Shown here piece after piece: positions 9,180 through 18,668 of a DNA stretch of 30,111 bases (the first letter of the stretch is position 1; every line of letters starts with the position of its first letter). The position numbers and the translations under genes were made by a program. A model generated the notes under the pieces. It ran no database searches and was not told the DNA's origin. It saw only the letters and a list, made by a program, of their open reading frames with translations. Source of the stretch: Bipolaris cookei (lineage: Eukaryota; Ascomycota; Dothideomycetes; Pleosporales; Pleosporaceae); NCBI GenBank assembly GCA_002286855.1, contig NRSV01000148.1, positions 1-30,111 of the forward strand, given 5' to 3'.

Positions 9180-9602
9180 TGTTAAGAGTAGGATCTTGAG
9201 TGGAAGTAATATAAGACTTCTGGTGTCAAGACTCTTGGGTTGGTTTTCGCGGATGAAGTGACAGGGTGGTATGAACAGTGTTTCTGCAAGTAACTCGTAT
9301 ATTGTACTTGTACTCGTAACTTAAGTTGAACACATCGAGCCCTAGGGGTTCGATGCCTATTACTATATACTTTTGATGCTCGTAACCCTCGGTCAGAGGA
9401 GCCCGAGTATTCCTCGGTGGCTTATGTGCGAGGACTATTCCTCGGTGGCTTATGTACGAGGAGTCTGCCAAGACCTTTCCTCGGGCATGCGCCACCGAGG
9501 AGGTCACGTGATACGTGCCCCCGCGTTACATATGGCTGGGTCGACTGGTCGTCGATGCTTCTTAACTTAACCGCCGTGCCTCCTCCCTTCAGGTTTGTAA
9601 CA
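9180..9602. mobile_element. solo LTR (family 2), 423 bp, TSD CAAGG
   Basis: It begins TGTTAAGAGTAGG and ends GGTTTGTAACA, so the termini TGTTA/TAACA are inverted repeats with the standard TG...CA. It is flanked by the identical pentamer CAAGG at 9175-9179 and 9603-9607. Removing it rejoins the family 1 LTR (AGTAACAAGG with TGACAGCG), which matches the uninterrupted copy at 12.8-13.1 kb. No internal region or partner LTR is present, so it is a recombination remnant of a full element. Confidence 0.9.
9408..9504. repeat. 28 bp direct repeat plus inverted copy inside the solo LTR
   Basis: Two adjacent 28 bp units (9408-9435, 9436-9463) start TATTCCTCGGTGGCTTATGT and differ at two positions. GCGCCACCGAGGAGG (9490-9504) is an inverted copy of the CCTCGGTGGC core. 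An E-box palindrome, TCACGTGA, follows at about 9505. This may be an enhancer-like module of the LTR promoter; that is inference. Confidence 0.6.
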
Positions 9603-9862
9603 CAAGGTGACAGCGATCGGATAGCTCAGAAGCTCTACCCCGCACACGACAGTGGGCAACCTCCACAATAGGACCAAAGTAGAGGGCATAAGAAGAGAGC
9701 CTTGTACGCACGTAGATAGGCAAGAATTTTCAATACACACACCTGTGTTTTGGAAACCCTTCTACATTCATGCAAACCCTCTTTAGCCCCGCCCGCACAT
9801 GCTTCGTACCTTGCTGTTTGCACCCGATTCACGCTTATGCTAGCTAGCTACAGAGCCCATTC

Positions 9863-10352
9863 TTCTATACTGCGGCTTCTACAGCGCAGAAAGAAATAAG
9901 CTTAAAAAGACTCTAGGCCAAAAAATACTCAAACTCCCACTCTTACTCCACACTACGTGCGGTATAGAAGCTACTCTGGCTGTCAGATAACAGCAACCTA
10001 AGCCGCGGAACCCAGTCGATATTATGCCAGGATGTATCGGCATGAATTACAGTCGACGTACGTTGATACTTACATGAAACAAGCACCTACCGAGGCAATA
10101 GCAAGACACTGCAAATAAGTAATGGCAGAGAACAATCACAACAGAACAGATCAACACAATTCATTTCTTTTCACAATCAATTCACCGTCCTTGATAACAC
10201 ATAACAATCTGACACTAGCTTTTATTACTAGCACGAAGATGGGAACAAGAAAGTGGCACCTCGGCCAAGAAGGCTTGACAAAAGAAAAACAAGAAAAAAC
10301 AACAATAAATAGAAGAAAATCGGAAGAAACAACTTTGCTTTTACTAGTACCA
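9863..10352. other. no gene recognised between LTR family 1 and repeat copy B
   Basis: AT-rich sequence. An 81-codon frame (10122-10367) starts MAENNHNRT but runs into the adjacent repeat and has no known domain. It might be leader or gag remnant of the element whose LTR ends at 9862, but no primer-binding site is evident. Confidence 0.4.
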
Positions 10353-10602
10353 TTTCCTTTCCCCTAAGAGAGCCCGCTGGAAGGCAGCTCAGCTTCCCTA
10401 AATCTCTCCCTGTTACCAAACTGCTCTTTAGCACTAGGCATTTAGAAAGCTAGTAATAGCTTATTTATATAAAGGCCGAAGCACCATAGTCACGCAATAC
10501 AGCACAAAGCACCAAATTGTAAATAAGCAGATAGAACGGCCTCTGGCCAAAGTCCTGCATAGCCAACGGCTGATACAGGAGTATAATGGAATAATAATAA
10601 TT
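10353..10602 (+). repeat. dispersed retroposon-like repeat, copy B
   Basis: Closely matches copy A from TTTCCTTTCCCCTAAGAGAG through CATAGTCACGCAATACAGCA and CATAGCCAACGGCTGATACA to the tail AATGGAATAATAATAA. It lacks the short duplicated AACGTACC segment of copy A. Same 5' start as copy A, which defines the family's upstream limit. Confidence 0.75.
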
Positions 10603-11078
10603 ACGCTAAAATACCTAAAAGTATGAATAAGCTGGCCTTTCTCTGCTCTCATCTTCGTTCATTTTGCACTCGGTAAAACATAGCTTTTGTAATGTAATGT
10701 ATAGCTTGCGATTCGGATGAGTAAATATAACGGCTTGGGAATAACATGCTCCCACTATTCGCTAGCGTCTTTTTGGACTGGCGGTAGGAAACTGTATCAT
10801 TGCATTTTTCCAGATATTGGAGAAACCGCCAAACACATCCGCTCAGCATACCTTTGTTGCTGATACCTTCTGCTCCATTGTACATGTTACTATTTTTCAC
10901 TCACAAGTAGAAAGTGTTCCTCTAATCTGGCTTTCTTCTCGGCAAAGCCGTAGCAGTTTATTAGCTTACGCATAATCTCTTGCCAGAGTCCCTATGACAG
11001 AGTCATTAGATGGGATACGTTATTACTATTGCTGAACTATCAACAATGGAAGGAGAGAGTAGTTCTGATGTTTTGTAC
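10603..11078. other. no intact gene; faint minus-strand coding remnant
   Basis: On the minus strand near 10990-10890 a short frame reads RKLINCYGFAEKKARLEEHF and ends in a stop. It looks protein-like but I cannot assign it, and neighbouring frames are broken. The rest is AT-rich and includes the 3' flank of the secreted gene ending at 11079. Confidence 0.35.
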
Positions 11079-12070
11079 TCAGTTTGTCCAAACCGTAGGC
11101 GCACTAAAGGTAATAGTAGCGTTCGCTAACTTGGTGCCTATGTTCAGACGTGAAACACCTGGCCAGAAATTCGGAAAGTACTCATCGCCCACCGCATTTG
11201 TGTCTTGACCCTTCTCTACGTCACCATCCCCCTGATCCAGGTCAATGACTCCCAGTGAAGCGTTGTCAGTTACCTGATTTGGCATTGTGGCTGCCCATTG
11301 TCTTGTCCCCGGAAGCTCGTCGTAAGTACTGTTGCCAAAAGGCAAGGGTGGCTGGGCTAGTAATGTATCAACACCCACAAGACTGTATAGATCGGTGCTG
11401 AATGGTAAGCCAGGTAACAGGCTCGGCTTGAATGTGGCCTGGAACCAGGGTTTTCCTGCTGGTTTAGATTCGAAGGGGTCACCAGTGGTATCGTGTGGGT
11501 AAATTTTGACGGATGTCTTGCCGTCGTTTCCTTCGACCCAGTCAAATTTAGCTAGGTGCTTGGGAATGTTCCAATCTGTTGGCGTGTTAGTGAAAATTGC
11601 GGTTGAATAAGATGTGTCTCTTCAATCAAGTGACTAGGATACAGAATAAACGTACTCGTTCTCCCGTTCCAACACGTATACTTTTGACTAACGTAGATCC
11701 TACTAACTCTGACATTCTTTCTCTCCTCTATCCTTCCACTAGGGTCGGTATAGTTGTATTTGAAGAAACCCGGAACAATCAGAAGCTCGTCATATGGACC
11801 AACAGGACTATCTGTGTATCTGATAATCTGTATCTGGCCAAGTATGCCAACGTACTCGCCCTCTACGGCTGACGCGTACTGCCGTTCGAGCGGTGCGAAC
11901 GCCTTAGTCGGTAGCTTGGTTGAAACGGGAACAAAGGTGATAGAATAGACGGTACCCTTCAAAGTCCAGGGTGCAGGCGCAAGCTCGATTGGGGCTGTTG
12001 AGTTGTTGTCCCACTGGGCTGTGGAAAGCACAGCAAGTTTCAAGAGCAGAAATGCGATACCGAGCTTCAT
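11079..12070 (-). CDS. secreted acetoacetate-decarboxylase-like protein (two exons)
   Basis: Exons 12070-11656 and 11575-11079 give 303 residues; the 80 bp intron is GTACGT...CAG with branch site CACTAAC. The start has a clear signal peptide (MKLGIAFLLLKLAVLSTAQ) and N-glycosylation sequons follow, so export is likely. The body is PAPWTLKGTVYSITF, GQIQIIRYTDSPVGPYDELL, RVSRIYVSQKYTCWNGR, then NWNIPKHLAKFDW across the splice, and LLAQPPLPFG near the C-terminus. I recognise this as a widespread fungal family related to the acetoacetate decarboxylase beta-barrel fold. The family is mostly uncharacterised, and the catalytic lysine of true decarboxylases cannot be assigned here, so the reaction is unknown. 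The gene looks intact. Confidence 0.8.
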
Positions 12071-12829
12071 GTTTGTGACTGGTATGGGAAGCGCAAAAGA
12101 ATTACCAACAACCGAACAGCGGTACCAGCTATGGGGCGGTGTAAGATTGGATTATGAACTTGAATATTTTCGAGGCATTTACATACAAATCCCTGGGAGT
12201 GCCCAGAATATTACGCGCTATTGATATGTGCCCTCGAAGTACCCACTATCACAGAACCCCTGATTCATTTCCTGTGGCCTCGTTACATCGTAAATTCATG
12301 TTGCGTGAACTAACAACTGGTTTTGACGAATGTATCCCATATGTTGGGATGGTGCCAAGTGCAACCAGGCTTCATTTGGTAAGCAACAGCGTTTTGATAC
12401 TGGCTGTAGTTGCCCTGAATACCAATGAAAATGTAGGCTGTAGATAAATACAGTTGTTTTGGCTGACCCGAAGTCATCCTAGATAGAAGCTATATAGTTA
12501 ACCCAGATCTGATTCGTTCTCAAAAGCGGTATGTTTCTGACGATCGCTATTTAAAAATGCGGGGTATGTGAGTCCACCAAAGTCCTATTGGTGGCCTTTC
12601 GACCGATGATAAAAGCTATACGTACTTACGTGCGTATCTTTCTCCTTTCTTATGATACCTCGGCTCTCATCCATCCGATGAAAACAGGAAAATAGCAGCC
12701 CCTCATAGCAGTGCAAAATTACCTGAAAATACAGCTAAATCAGTACCTAATTACTTCTTAGTTAGCCACAGCGCTAGTAAGTGGGCGTAGATTGACATCT
12801 AAACATCTGAAGATAGGAAAAAATTAAGT
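12071..12829. other. upstream region of the secreted gene; no other gene seen
   Basis: Presumed promoter of the minus-strand gene. A small perfect hairpin, CCACCA against TGGTGG, lies near 12575-12595. A 97-codon plus-strand frame (12154-12447) shows no domain. Confidence 0.4.
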
Positions 12830-12834
12830 GTATT

Positions 12835-13087
12835 TGTTGAATGGGCTCTGTAGTTAACTAGCATAAGCGTGAACCGGGTGCAAACAGCAAGGTACGAAGC
12901 ATGTGCGGGCGGGGCTAAAGAGGGTTTGCACGAATGCAGAAGGGTTGCCAAAACGCAGGTGTATGTATTCAAAATCCTTCTTCTTCTCTATCTATGTGCG
13001 TACAAGGTTCTCTTCTTATGCTCTCTGCTGTGTGCGGGGTAGAGCTTCAGAACTATCCGATCGCTGTAACCTTATTACATACGGACA
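12835..13087. mobile_element. solo LTR (family 1), 253 bp, TSD GTATT
   Basis: In the plus reading it begins TGTTGAATGGGCTCTGTAG and ends CATACGGACA; termini are TGT/ACA. The pentamer GTATT is present on both sides (12830-12834 and 13088-13092). It matches the split LTR at 9160-9862 in inverted orientation, and so gives the uninterrupted reference for that copy. No internal element sequence adjoins it. Confidence 0.9.
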
Positions 13088-13092
13088 GTATT

Positions 13093-14026
13093 GATGAAAC
13101 AAAAAATATTTATATGGAAACAAGTACACTATAACAAACAACTATAGTATCGTGAATAGCGAATGTTGGTAGACAACAGCTTCTTATCCTAATTTCTAGT
13201 TTTATCGGCTATATAAGAGCTCCGTACTAATACCTTGTCTTGATCACAACAGTCCTGATTTGCAAGCACAGGGCCGATACTTCTCTAAGAATCAATTTCG
13301 TTTCGCGATTCAGACTGCAATTTAGACTGGCTATTCTGCTAGCAGAATCACGTTTGTTCACTTTCAGAGTAATCATACATTACGACAACATCAATTAGTA
13401 ACTTTGAGCGAGACGATGATGTTAGACTTATGATGAGTATTTCACGGTGAGCTATAACTACCTTTTTAAGTCTATAATAGAGTAATTTATTATTAGTCAG
13501 TTATGTTAAACTTAAATCTACCTCTAACTATAACCATCTAGCTGCACCTAAAACTATGTAAATCTGCCTCCCCCATTCCCCCTTTTTTTCTTTAATTGCG
13601 ATTTATTCTGGAGCTACTAGAAGAGGTATAGCGCTCGAATCGATCTGCGATTACGGTCCGAGCCACAAATTGAACCCAACAGGCCCTAACAAGTCACGAG
13701 TAATGACAATTCTTGCACAAGACCCACCCAGATTCGTGCATGTATAAGGCAGAAAACTTGGTAAGCTTGTTACCTAGGCAGAATCAGGGAAAACTTGATC
13801 AAACGGCCTTCAAAGATTCATGGGCCACTTGTTATAAGCTACAGAATTTTACTTAATAATGATTGTACGTGCGAGTGGAGATGTAAGCAATAAAAGGCTG
13901 AGTCTGGCCTCTGTCCATGTAAGATCTATCCCCTCCAATGTGAAATACTTTTCTCTCTTTTTTTCCCCCGTACACCTGCTTGAAGCCAACCAGCGCAGGG
14001 GGCTCTATCTGGTTTGGTTATGAAAG
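13093..14026 (+). promoter_or_regulatory. upstream region of the GMC oxidoreductase gene
   Basis: A pyrimidine-rich run, CTTTTCTCTCTTTTTTTCCC (about 13947-13970), sits roughly 60 bp before the start codon, a usual feature of filamentous-fungal core promoters. GCAATAAAAGG at about 13887 is a possible TATA element. A second TATATAAGAG lies near 13210. No other gene was seen in this 0.9 kb. Confidence 0.4.
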
Positions 14027-15928
14027 ATGCATTTTTCCAAGTTGATCCTGCTTCCCTCAGTCCTCGCATTTCCACTACTGGATTCGATAATAGAACCCAT
14101 CGTTGACAGCATCTGGAGCGCCCCAGAGGGTGTCACGAAGACAGTTCTAGGGAGTCTCGCAGGCACGCTCGGTGCTAAGCAGTCTTATGATTATGTCGTA
14201 GTTGGCGGCGGCACAGGCGGCAACACAATCGCATATCGTCTAGCTCAAGCTGGCTTCACTGTCGCAATCGTCGAGGCTGGAGGATTGTACGAATTTGGCA
14301 AGCCCATTGTTGGTCCTGCATCCCTTGGTGATGTTATCGGTGTAGGTTCAAATCCAGCCGATAGCATCCCAACTGTTGACTACGGCTTGATAACAGTCCC
14401 ACAAGCTGGCGCAGGGGGTCGTAGAATGCACTATGCCCAGGGCAAATGTCTCGGCGGCTCTTCGGGCCTGAATTTCATGATCCATCACCGCCCAAACCGA
14501 GGGGCTCTGGATGCGTGGGCAGAGGCTGTCGGGGATGAGAGTTACTCATTCGACCAATTTCTCCCATACTTCAAAAAGAGCTTCACCTTCACCCCACCAA
14601 ATCAAAACACACGTCTGGCTAATGCAACGACGGCCTATATGGAGGAGGACTTCGAGCGATCATCAAATTCACCAATTCATGTGACATATCCCAACTGGAC
14701 ACCCGTATGGTCGACGTGGGCAGCCAAAGGACTAGAGGCCCTCGGCATGAACTTAACGGATAAGTTTAACCAAGGCGTTCTTAACGGGTATCACTACGCG
14801 CAAACAACGATTGAACCGCATGCTCAGGTCCGGTCCAGCTCGGCTGAGTTCGTATACGCGGCAAAGGACACCAAAATAGGCAAAAAGCTCGCCGTGTATC
14901 TAGGGTCGCGAGTCAACAGGGTACTTTTCGATGAGAATAAAACGGCTACTGGTGTTGAAGTCGCCGGAGTAGGATTGTTGAAATATACCATTTCTGCCAA
15001 GAAGGAAGTAATACTTTCAGCTGGTGCTATACACACGCCGCAGCTACTTATGTTGTCTGGCATCGGCCCTGCGAAACATCTTGCACAACATGGGATTACT
15101 GTACTGGCGGACCGTCCTGGTGTAGGACAAAACATGACTGATCATGCTCTTTTTGGACCCACGTACGAAATGACATTTGATACCCTTAACAGGGTACTCG
15201 GAGACCCTGTCGCACTTGAAAAGGCTGTGGCTGAATATGCACTGACGCAAACCGGGCCATTGACGACAAATGTGGCTGAGTTTCTGGCGTGGGAGCGGAT
15301 GCCCAGTAGCGCCAATCTGAGCCAGTCAACATGGGAACAGCTGCTTCGTTTCCCAGAAGATTGGCCTCATATTGAGTATTTCCCGGCGGCAGCCCATATC
15401 GGGACTTTCAATATCCCGTGGCTCGATCAGCCAAAAGACGGGAAAATGTACGCCTCTATTATCGCCGCATTAGGCGCTCCGCTATCTCGAGGCAATATTT
15501 CACTTGCCAGTGCTTCTCCTGCGCGTAGTCCGTTAGTCAATCCGAATTGGCTTACCCACCCAGGCGATGTCGAGGTCGCAGTCGCAATGTACAAGCGTAC
15601 ACGCGAGATCTTCAACACAGAGGTGATTCGAAGCATCCGCGCGAGTGATGCCGAGTACTGGCCTGGCGAGGACGTGAAGACGGACGAGCAGATTTTGCGC
15701 AATATTCGGACGAGCGTGATGGCAGTTATGCACGCATCATGTACTGCGCGGATGGGACGCGTTGATGACCCAACCGCTGTGACGGATAATCTGGCAAGAG
15801 TAATTGGAGTTCAGGGCCTGAGGGTTGTAGATGCTAGTTCCCTTGCGCTACTACCCCCCGGTCATCCTCAGGCATTAATCTACGCTCTCGCTGAGAAAAT
15901 CGCGGATGAGATGATTAAGGGACAATAA
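14027..15928 (+). CDS. secreted GMC (glucose-methanol-choline) oxidoreductase
   Basis: A 633-residue, single-exon FAD enzyme that oxidises an alcohol or similar substrate. A signal peptide (MHFSKLILLPSVLA) precedes a short propeptide-like stretch. The Rossmann motif VVVGGGTGG is at 57-65. GMC signature 1, GKCLGGSSGLNFMIHHRP, is at 139-156; signature 2, GAIHTPQLLMLSGIGP, is at 333-348. The two active-site histidines expected from glucose oxidase (His516/His559) fall at His569 in HASCTARMG and His613 in PPGHPQALIYALAEKIAD. Length and motifs are complete, and there is no stop or frameshift. The PPGHPQ ending resembles fungal secondary-metabolism GMC enzymes (versicolorin B synthase-like, aryl-alcohol oxidase-like) more than choline dehydrogenases. 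Substrate cannot be fixed. Confidence 0.93.
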   Translation: MHFSKLILLPSVLAFPLLDSIIEPIVDSIWSAPEGVTKTVLGSLAGTLGAKQSYDYVVVGGGTGGNTIAYRLAQAGFTVAIVEAGGLYEFGKPIVGPASLGDVIGVGSNPADSIPTVDYGLITVPQAGAGGRRMHYAQGKCLGGSSGLNFMIHHRPNRGALDAWAEAVGDESYSFDQFLPYFKKSFTFTPPNQNTRLANATTAYMEEDFERSSNSPIHVTYPNWTPVWSTWAAKGLEALGMNLTDKFNQGVLNGYHYAQTTIEPHAQVRSSSAEFVYAAKDTKIGKKLAVYLGSRVNRVLFDENKTATGVEVAGVGLLKYTISAKKEVILSAGAIHTPQLLMLSGIGPAKHLAQHGITVLADRPGVGQNMTDHALFGPTYEMTFDTLNRVLGDPVALEKAVAEYALTQTGPLTTNVAEFLAWERMPSSANLSQSTWEQLLRFPEDWPHIEYFPAAAHIGTFNIPWLDQPKDGKMYASIIAALGAPLSRGNISLASASPARSPLVNPNWLTHPGDVEVAVAMYKRTREIFNTEVIRSIRASDAEYWPGEDVKTDEQILRNIRTSVMAVMHASCTARMGRVDDPTAVTDNLARVIGVQGLRVVDASSLALLPPGHPQALIYALAEKIADEMIKGQ

Positions 15929-16469
15929 TGCGTCTGTTGGCACGATAAAGGTATCACGGGGTGGATCAACTTGCAGCTGCAATACTATGGTTAGGAAGCG
16001 GATTGATTCTCTGTATCTGCTATCGTGTCCAGTACGTACTTACAGCGCCTGCGCGCACGGACGCAGACGCACGATTCGGTAAGCAGAGGGGACAACGACG
16101 TCTCTGCCACTGCTCGTGTCAACCAATCAGTGTCGCTTATCAGTAGGACTCGTTCGAGACCTAATTGATTCTGTAAGCCCAGAAGTATCATGTATAGTCA
16201 CGTGGTTACTCACTGACTAATAACGCTGTATTTAAACTTGCTCCTATCATCATACAAATCAGAATACACAATACTTCACACACACTCAACTGCTTACAGA
16301 TTCCGACAGCGCCTTCTATGGAAAAATTCTGCAATGTAAGATCTACCTCTATTCTCATCAATATTCCTTGATTACATAACATACTGTTGCAAACTGCGCC
16401 GCTTTCGGAAATATGAACTTTGTTGATGAGACTAGCTACAAATTCACCATAGATTAACTAATAGCCTCT
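15929..16469 (+). promoter_or_regulatory. GMC 3' flank, then a promoter-like region without a gene
   Basis: After the GMC stop, the stretch from about 16115 holds AACCAATCAG (CCAAT box), CACGTG (about 16200), GTATTTAAAC (TATA-like, about 16229) and a CA-rich leader (ATACACAATACTTCACACA) before ATGGAAAAATTCTGCAAT followed by a GTAAGAT donor-like sequence near 16319-16342. This is the layout of a fungal gene start, yet no exon follows: repeat copy D and copia debris begin at 16470. I read it as the stub of a gene whose body was lost. Confidence 0.35.
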
Positions 16470-16567
16470 TTATTGTTTTTTCCATTAGAGTCTATGCAGC
16501 TCGAGGCTATGTAAGACTTTGGCCGAAGGCCGTTCTATAGGGTGATTATTTACAATTTAGGAGTTTG
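16470..16567 (-). repeat. dispersed retroposon-like repeat, copy D (5'-truncated)
   Basis: The reverse complement contains AGAACGGCCTTCGGCCAAAG, TCTTACATAGCC and the 3' end ACTCTAATGG with an A-rich tail. The first half of the family (GAGAGCCCGCTGG onward) is absent, which is what 5' truncation during retroposition leaves. Confidence 0.65.
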
Positions 16568-17075
16568 TTCTAGCCTCTGTATAAGCAGATGAGACAACTC
16601 AGATAATGATGAATCAATCCTACGAAATATTTCCTCACAAACCGAAGAGTGCGATATTGTCGCAACCTATGCAGGGCCGTAGAAGAAATGACTTCAGTTG
16701 AGCCGAAGTGTCAGATGTAAGTACCTGGATTCGTTGAACCTCAACCGAAGAACATTCAGGGAACTCTATTACTACACCAGTACGTAAACACCGGGAGTCT
16801 ATCAGGGAAACCAAAAGGACCCTTAGCGAACCTGATCTTGACGCCCACAACCACCACGTATAAATAACGATAAGGCGGGTCGATAATAGAGAGCACACAC
16901 AACACACAAATCGATTCCCCACATGTACGCGTGCGACAAACAACAACATTCATTTTTCTCACTGCACCTACGCGTGCAACAATTATGAGCCCAGGAACCT
17001 TCTCCTGCACCAAGATTATATTTTACTACCTCCAAAACACCGTATACGATTTCGACAAGAGACCACAACCTTCCG
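16568..17075 (+). other. probable leader or LTR-like region of the copia element
   Basis: CGTATAAATAACG (about 16856) is a good TATA box, followed by a CA-rich tract and then the gag start. The LTR limits are unclear: TGTCAGATGTAAG (about 16708) to GCAACA (16981) is one TG...CA possibility, with no duplicate seen. Small frames on both strands have no domain. Confidence 0.35.
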
Positions 17076-18583
17076 ATGCTCAACTCCAGAAGCGACTGGA
17101 TTGACTGGTACAACTCCATCGAAGACCCAGCTAAGTCCAACAACGTTTAGCAGTATTGCGACCCCGAAGGTCTTGAGCAGCTGAGCTTCACAACGGACCA
17201 GCCGTCCGATTCAGCCAGCAAAGACACTATCCAGAAGTTTCAGAGTCTGCAAAGATCTTCACCACCAGAAGAATCTGATACAATATCAGTGTCCGCAAGG
17301 CAAGCGAACTCTAGAGCATCGTTTGCAACATTAAGATCTGCTGCACCAAGCTAATGACGAATACTTCCGTCTCGACAATTGCGCAGATACGCACGTCTGC
17401 AACGACCGATCACGCTTCACCACGTACGAGTAGACACGCGACGAGACTATCCGTTTTTGTAACCCTTCTACAAATATTGAAGGGGTAGGAAGCATAGTTG
17501 TTAAGGTGAAGACGCCCAATGGTTACGGCGTCGTCCAGCTCAAGGACGTGGCATATATTCCCGACTTCCATTGGAACCTAATGAGCACGCATGAATTAGA
17601 GCAACAAGGACAATTATTAATAGACAAACATGCTAGATGAAATTCTTGAATGAAATAAAAGCGTTTGAAGTTACTAGGCGTGGGGCATTCAGAGTAGTGG
17701 AGCTAGACATGGAGCAAGCTTACCAAAGCTCGCGAAGAGCAGCATATGCATCTACAAGGAAAACCTTACGAGACGCTAGAACATCTACAGCATCACTAAA
17801 TGTATGGCACGCGAGGTTAGGTCACATCCGAAATGAAGCTATCCAACATGTACCACACGCAGTGCAAGGCGTCCAACTTAGCACAATAGAATTTGAACGA
17901 GAAGCAGAGCTGTGCTAAGTATGCGAACTCTCACAAACACACCGCCAAATTCCAAGAATTCCAACATGGAAAGGCAGCTATCCGTTTGAGAAAGTGCATC
18001 TCGACCTGATTGATATGGAAGAAGCATTCAATGCGGACTCATGGGTAGTACATTTCTATTGTCACAAGATGCTAGGAGCACGAATCCAAAAGCTTTGGGA
18101 AGCGTTGGTGAATTGCTACGTACACTATCTGTGAAGACTCAAGACGTTGCGTAAGGAATCAGAACAGAAATTCGTCAACAGAATATATATCATGGGTGGC
18201 TAGCGTACGTGTAGTACTTCGGTAGCACTCAGCCAATCAGCAGCAGAATCCAGGTGTTATGGTAACCCGGTGGTTATCGTGACATCTATTGCGACTACAC
18301 AGCCTACCACATATCCTTCAACAGTGCAAGTAAATCACAAAAAGAGATTATTTCAGTGATAAATTTATTTCTTGCGATCACGAATGACAACTGGGGTTTC
18401 ACAACTCGATATATCCATTCAGATAGGGAAAAGGCTTAGGCAACGAATGGAAGGAACTAGTCGCAGCAAGAAGTATTACATTCACTACCACGCCGCCAGA
18501 TACACCAGAATAGAACGGTCTTGCTGAACTTTATGGGGGGGTGATCATCAACATAGCAAGAAAACTCCGGATACAAAGCCAAC
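17076..18583 (+). pseudogene. Ty1/copia gag-pol remnant
   Basis: Starting at 17076 a gag N-terminus reads MLNSRSDWIDWYNSI, with TAG (17148-17150) where VWQY is expected. Protease follows, LDNCADTHVCNDRSRF (degenerate D-S-G), with stop TAG at 17431-17433 and then LKDVAYIPDFHWNL. Next come the pre-integrase finger (NVWHARLGH with C-x-x-C after a stop) and integrase core: PFEKVHLDLI, DYTAYHISF, IHSDREKGLGNEWKELVAAR and TPPDTPE-stop-NGLAE, where CAG has become TAG (18511-18513). A solo LTR splits the integrase. RT and RNase H are absent: the frame ends at KLRIQSQL, where a family 3 LTR fragment starts. Dead element. Confidence 0.85.
18060..18284. mobile_element. solo LTR (family 4), 225 bp, TSD TCTAT
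   Basis: Termini TGTCAC/GTGACA are inverted repeats; the pentamer TCTAT occurs at 18055-18059 and 18285-18289. Removing the LTR and one TSD rejoins the copia integrase in frame, WVVHFYCDYTAYHISF. It carries a CCAAT motif (AGCCAATCAG). It has no similarity I can see to the other LTRs here. Confidence 0.88.
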
Positions 18584-18664
18584 TGTGAGGGGCTGCGCAA
18601 AGATTTCCGATGCCTGTTAACAAGATTGTATTCGATAGAGAGCTAAGCTTCTAAACTACGTAAC
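18584..18664 (+). mobile_element. LTR fragment (family 3), truncated
   Basis: It begins TGTGAGGGGCTGCGC and continues GTATTCGATAGAGAGCTAAG, matching the first ~90 bp of the complete LTR at 22140-22401 (TGTAAGGGGCTGCGC, CAATAGAGAGCTAAAC). It abuts the copia integrase on the left and a 5'-truncated LINE on the right. Confidence 0.65.
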
Positions 18665-18668
18665 TATA

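Larger units (their letters stand above)
9160..9862. mobile_element. LTR (family 1), split by a nested solo LTR
   Basis: 9160-9179 plus 9608-9862 form one LTR that is the reverse complement of the solo LTR at 12835-13087. Shared blocks include ACAGCGATCGGATAG, GAAGCTCTACCCCGCACAC, GCAAACCCTCTTTAGCCCCG and CATGCTTCGTACCTTGCTGT. It begins TGTCCG. The far end, ACAGAGCCCATTC, stops matching before the expected terminal ACA, so that end is truncated or diverged and no second target duplication is visible. Left flank is the LINE RT fragment. Relative to the 12.8 kb copy it has an extra GGGCAACCTCCACAATAGG-type segment. Confidence 0.75.

Noticed and set aside
9332..9356. tRNA-like B box GGTTCGATGCC
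   Set aside because: It is half of a simple hairpin (CATCGAGCCC/GGGGTTCGATG) inside a solo LTR; no cloverleaf is possible.
10122..10367. ORF starting MAENNHNRT as a gag gene
   Set aside because: It runs into dispersed repeat copy B, has no gag motif, and no primer-binding site was seen.
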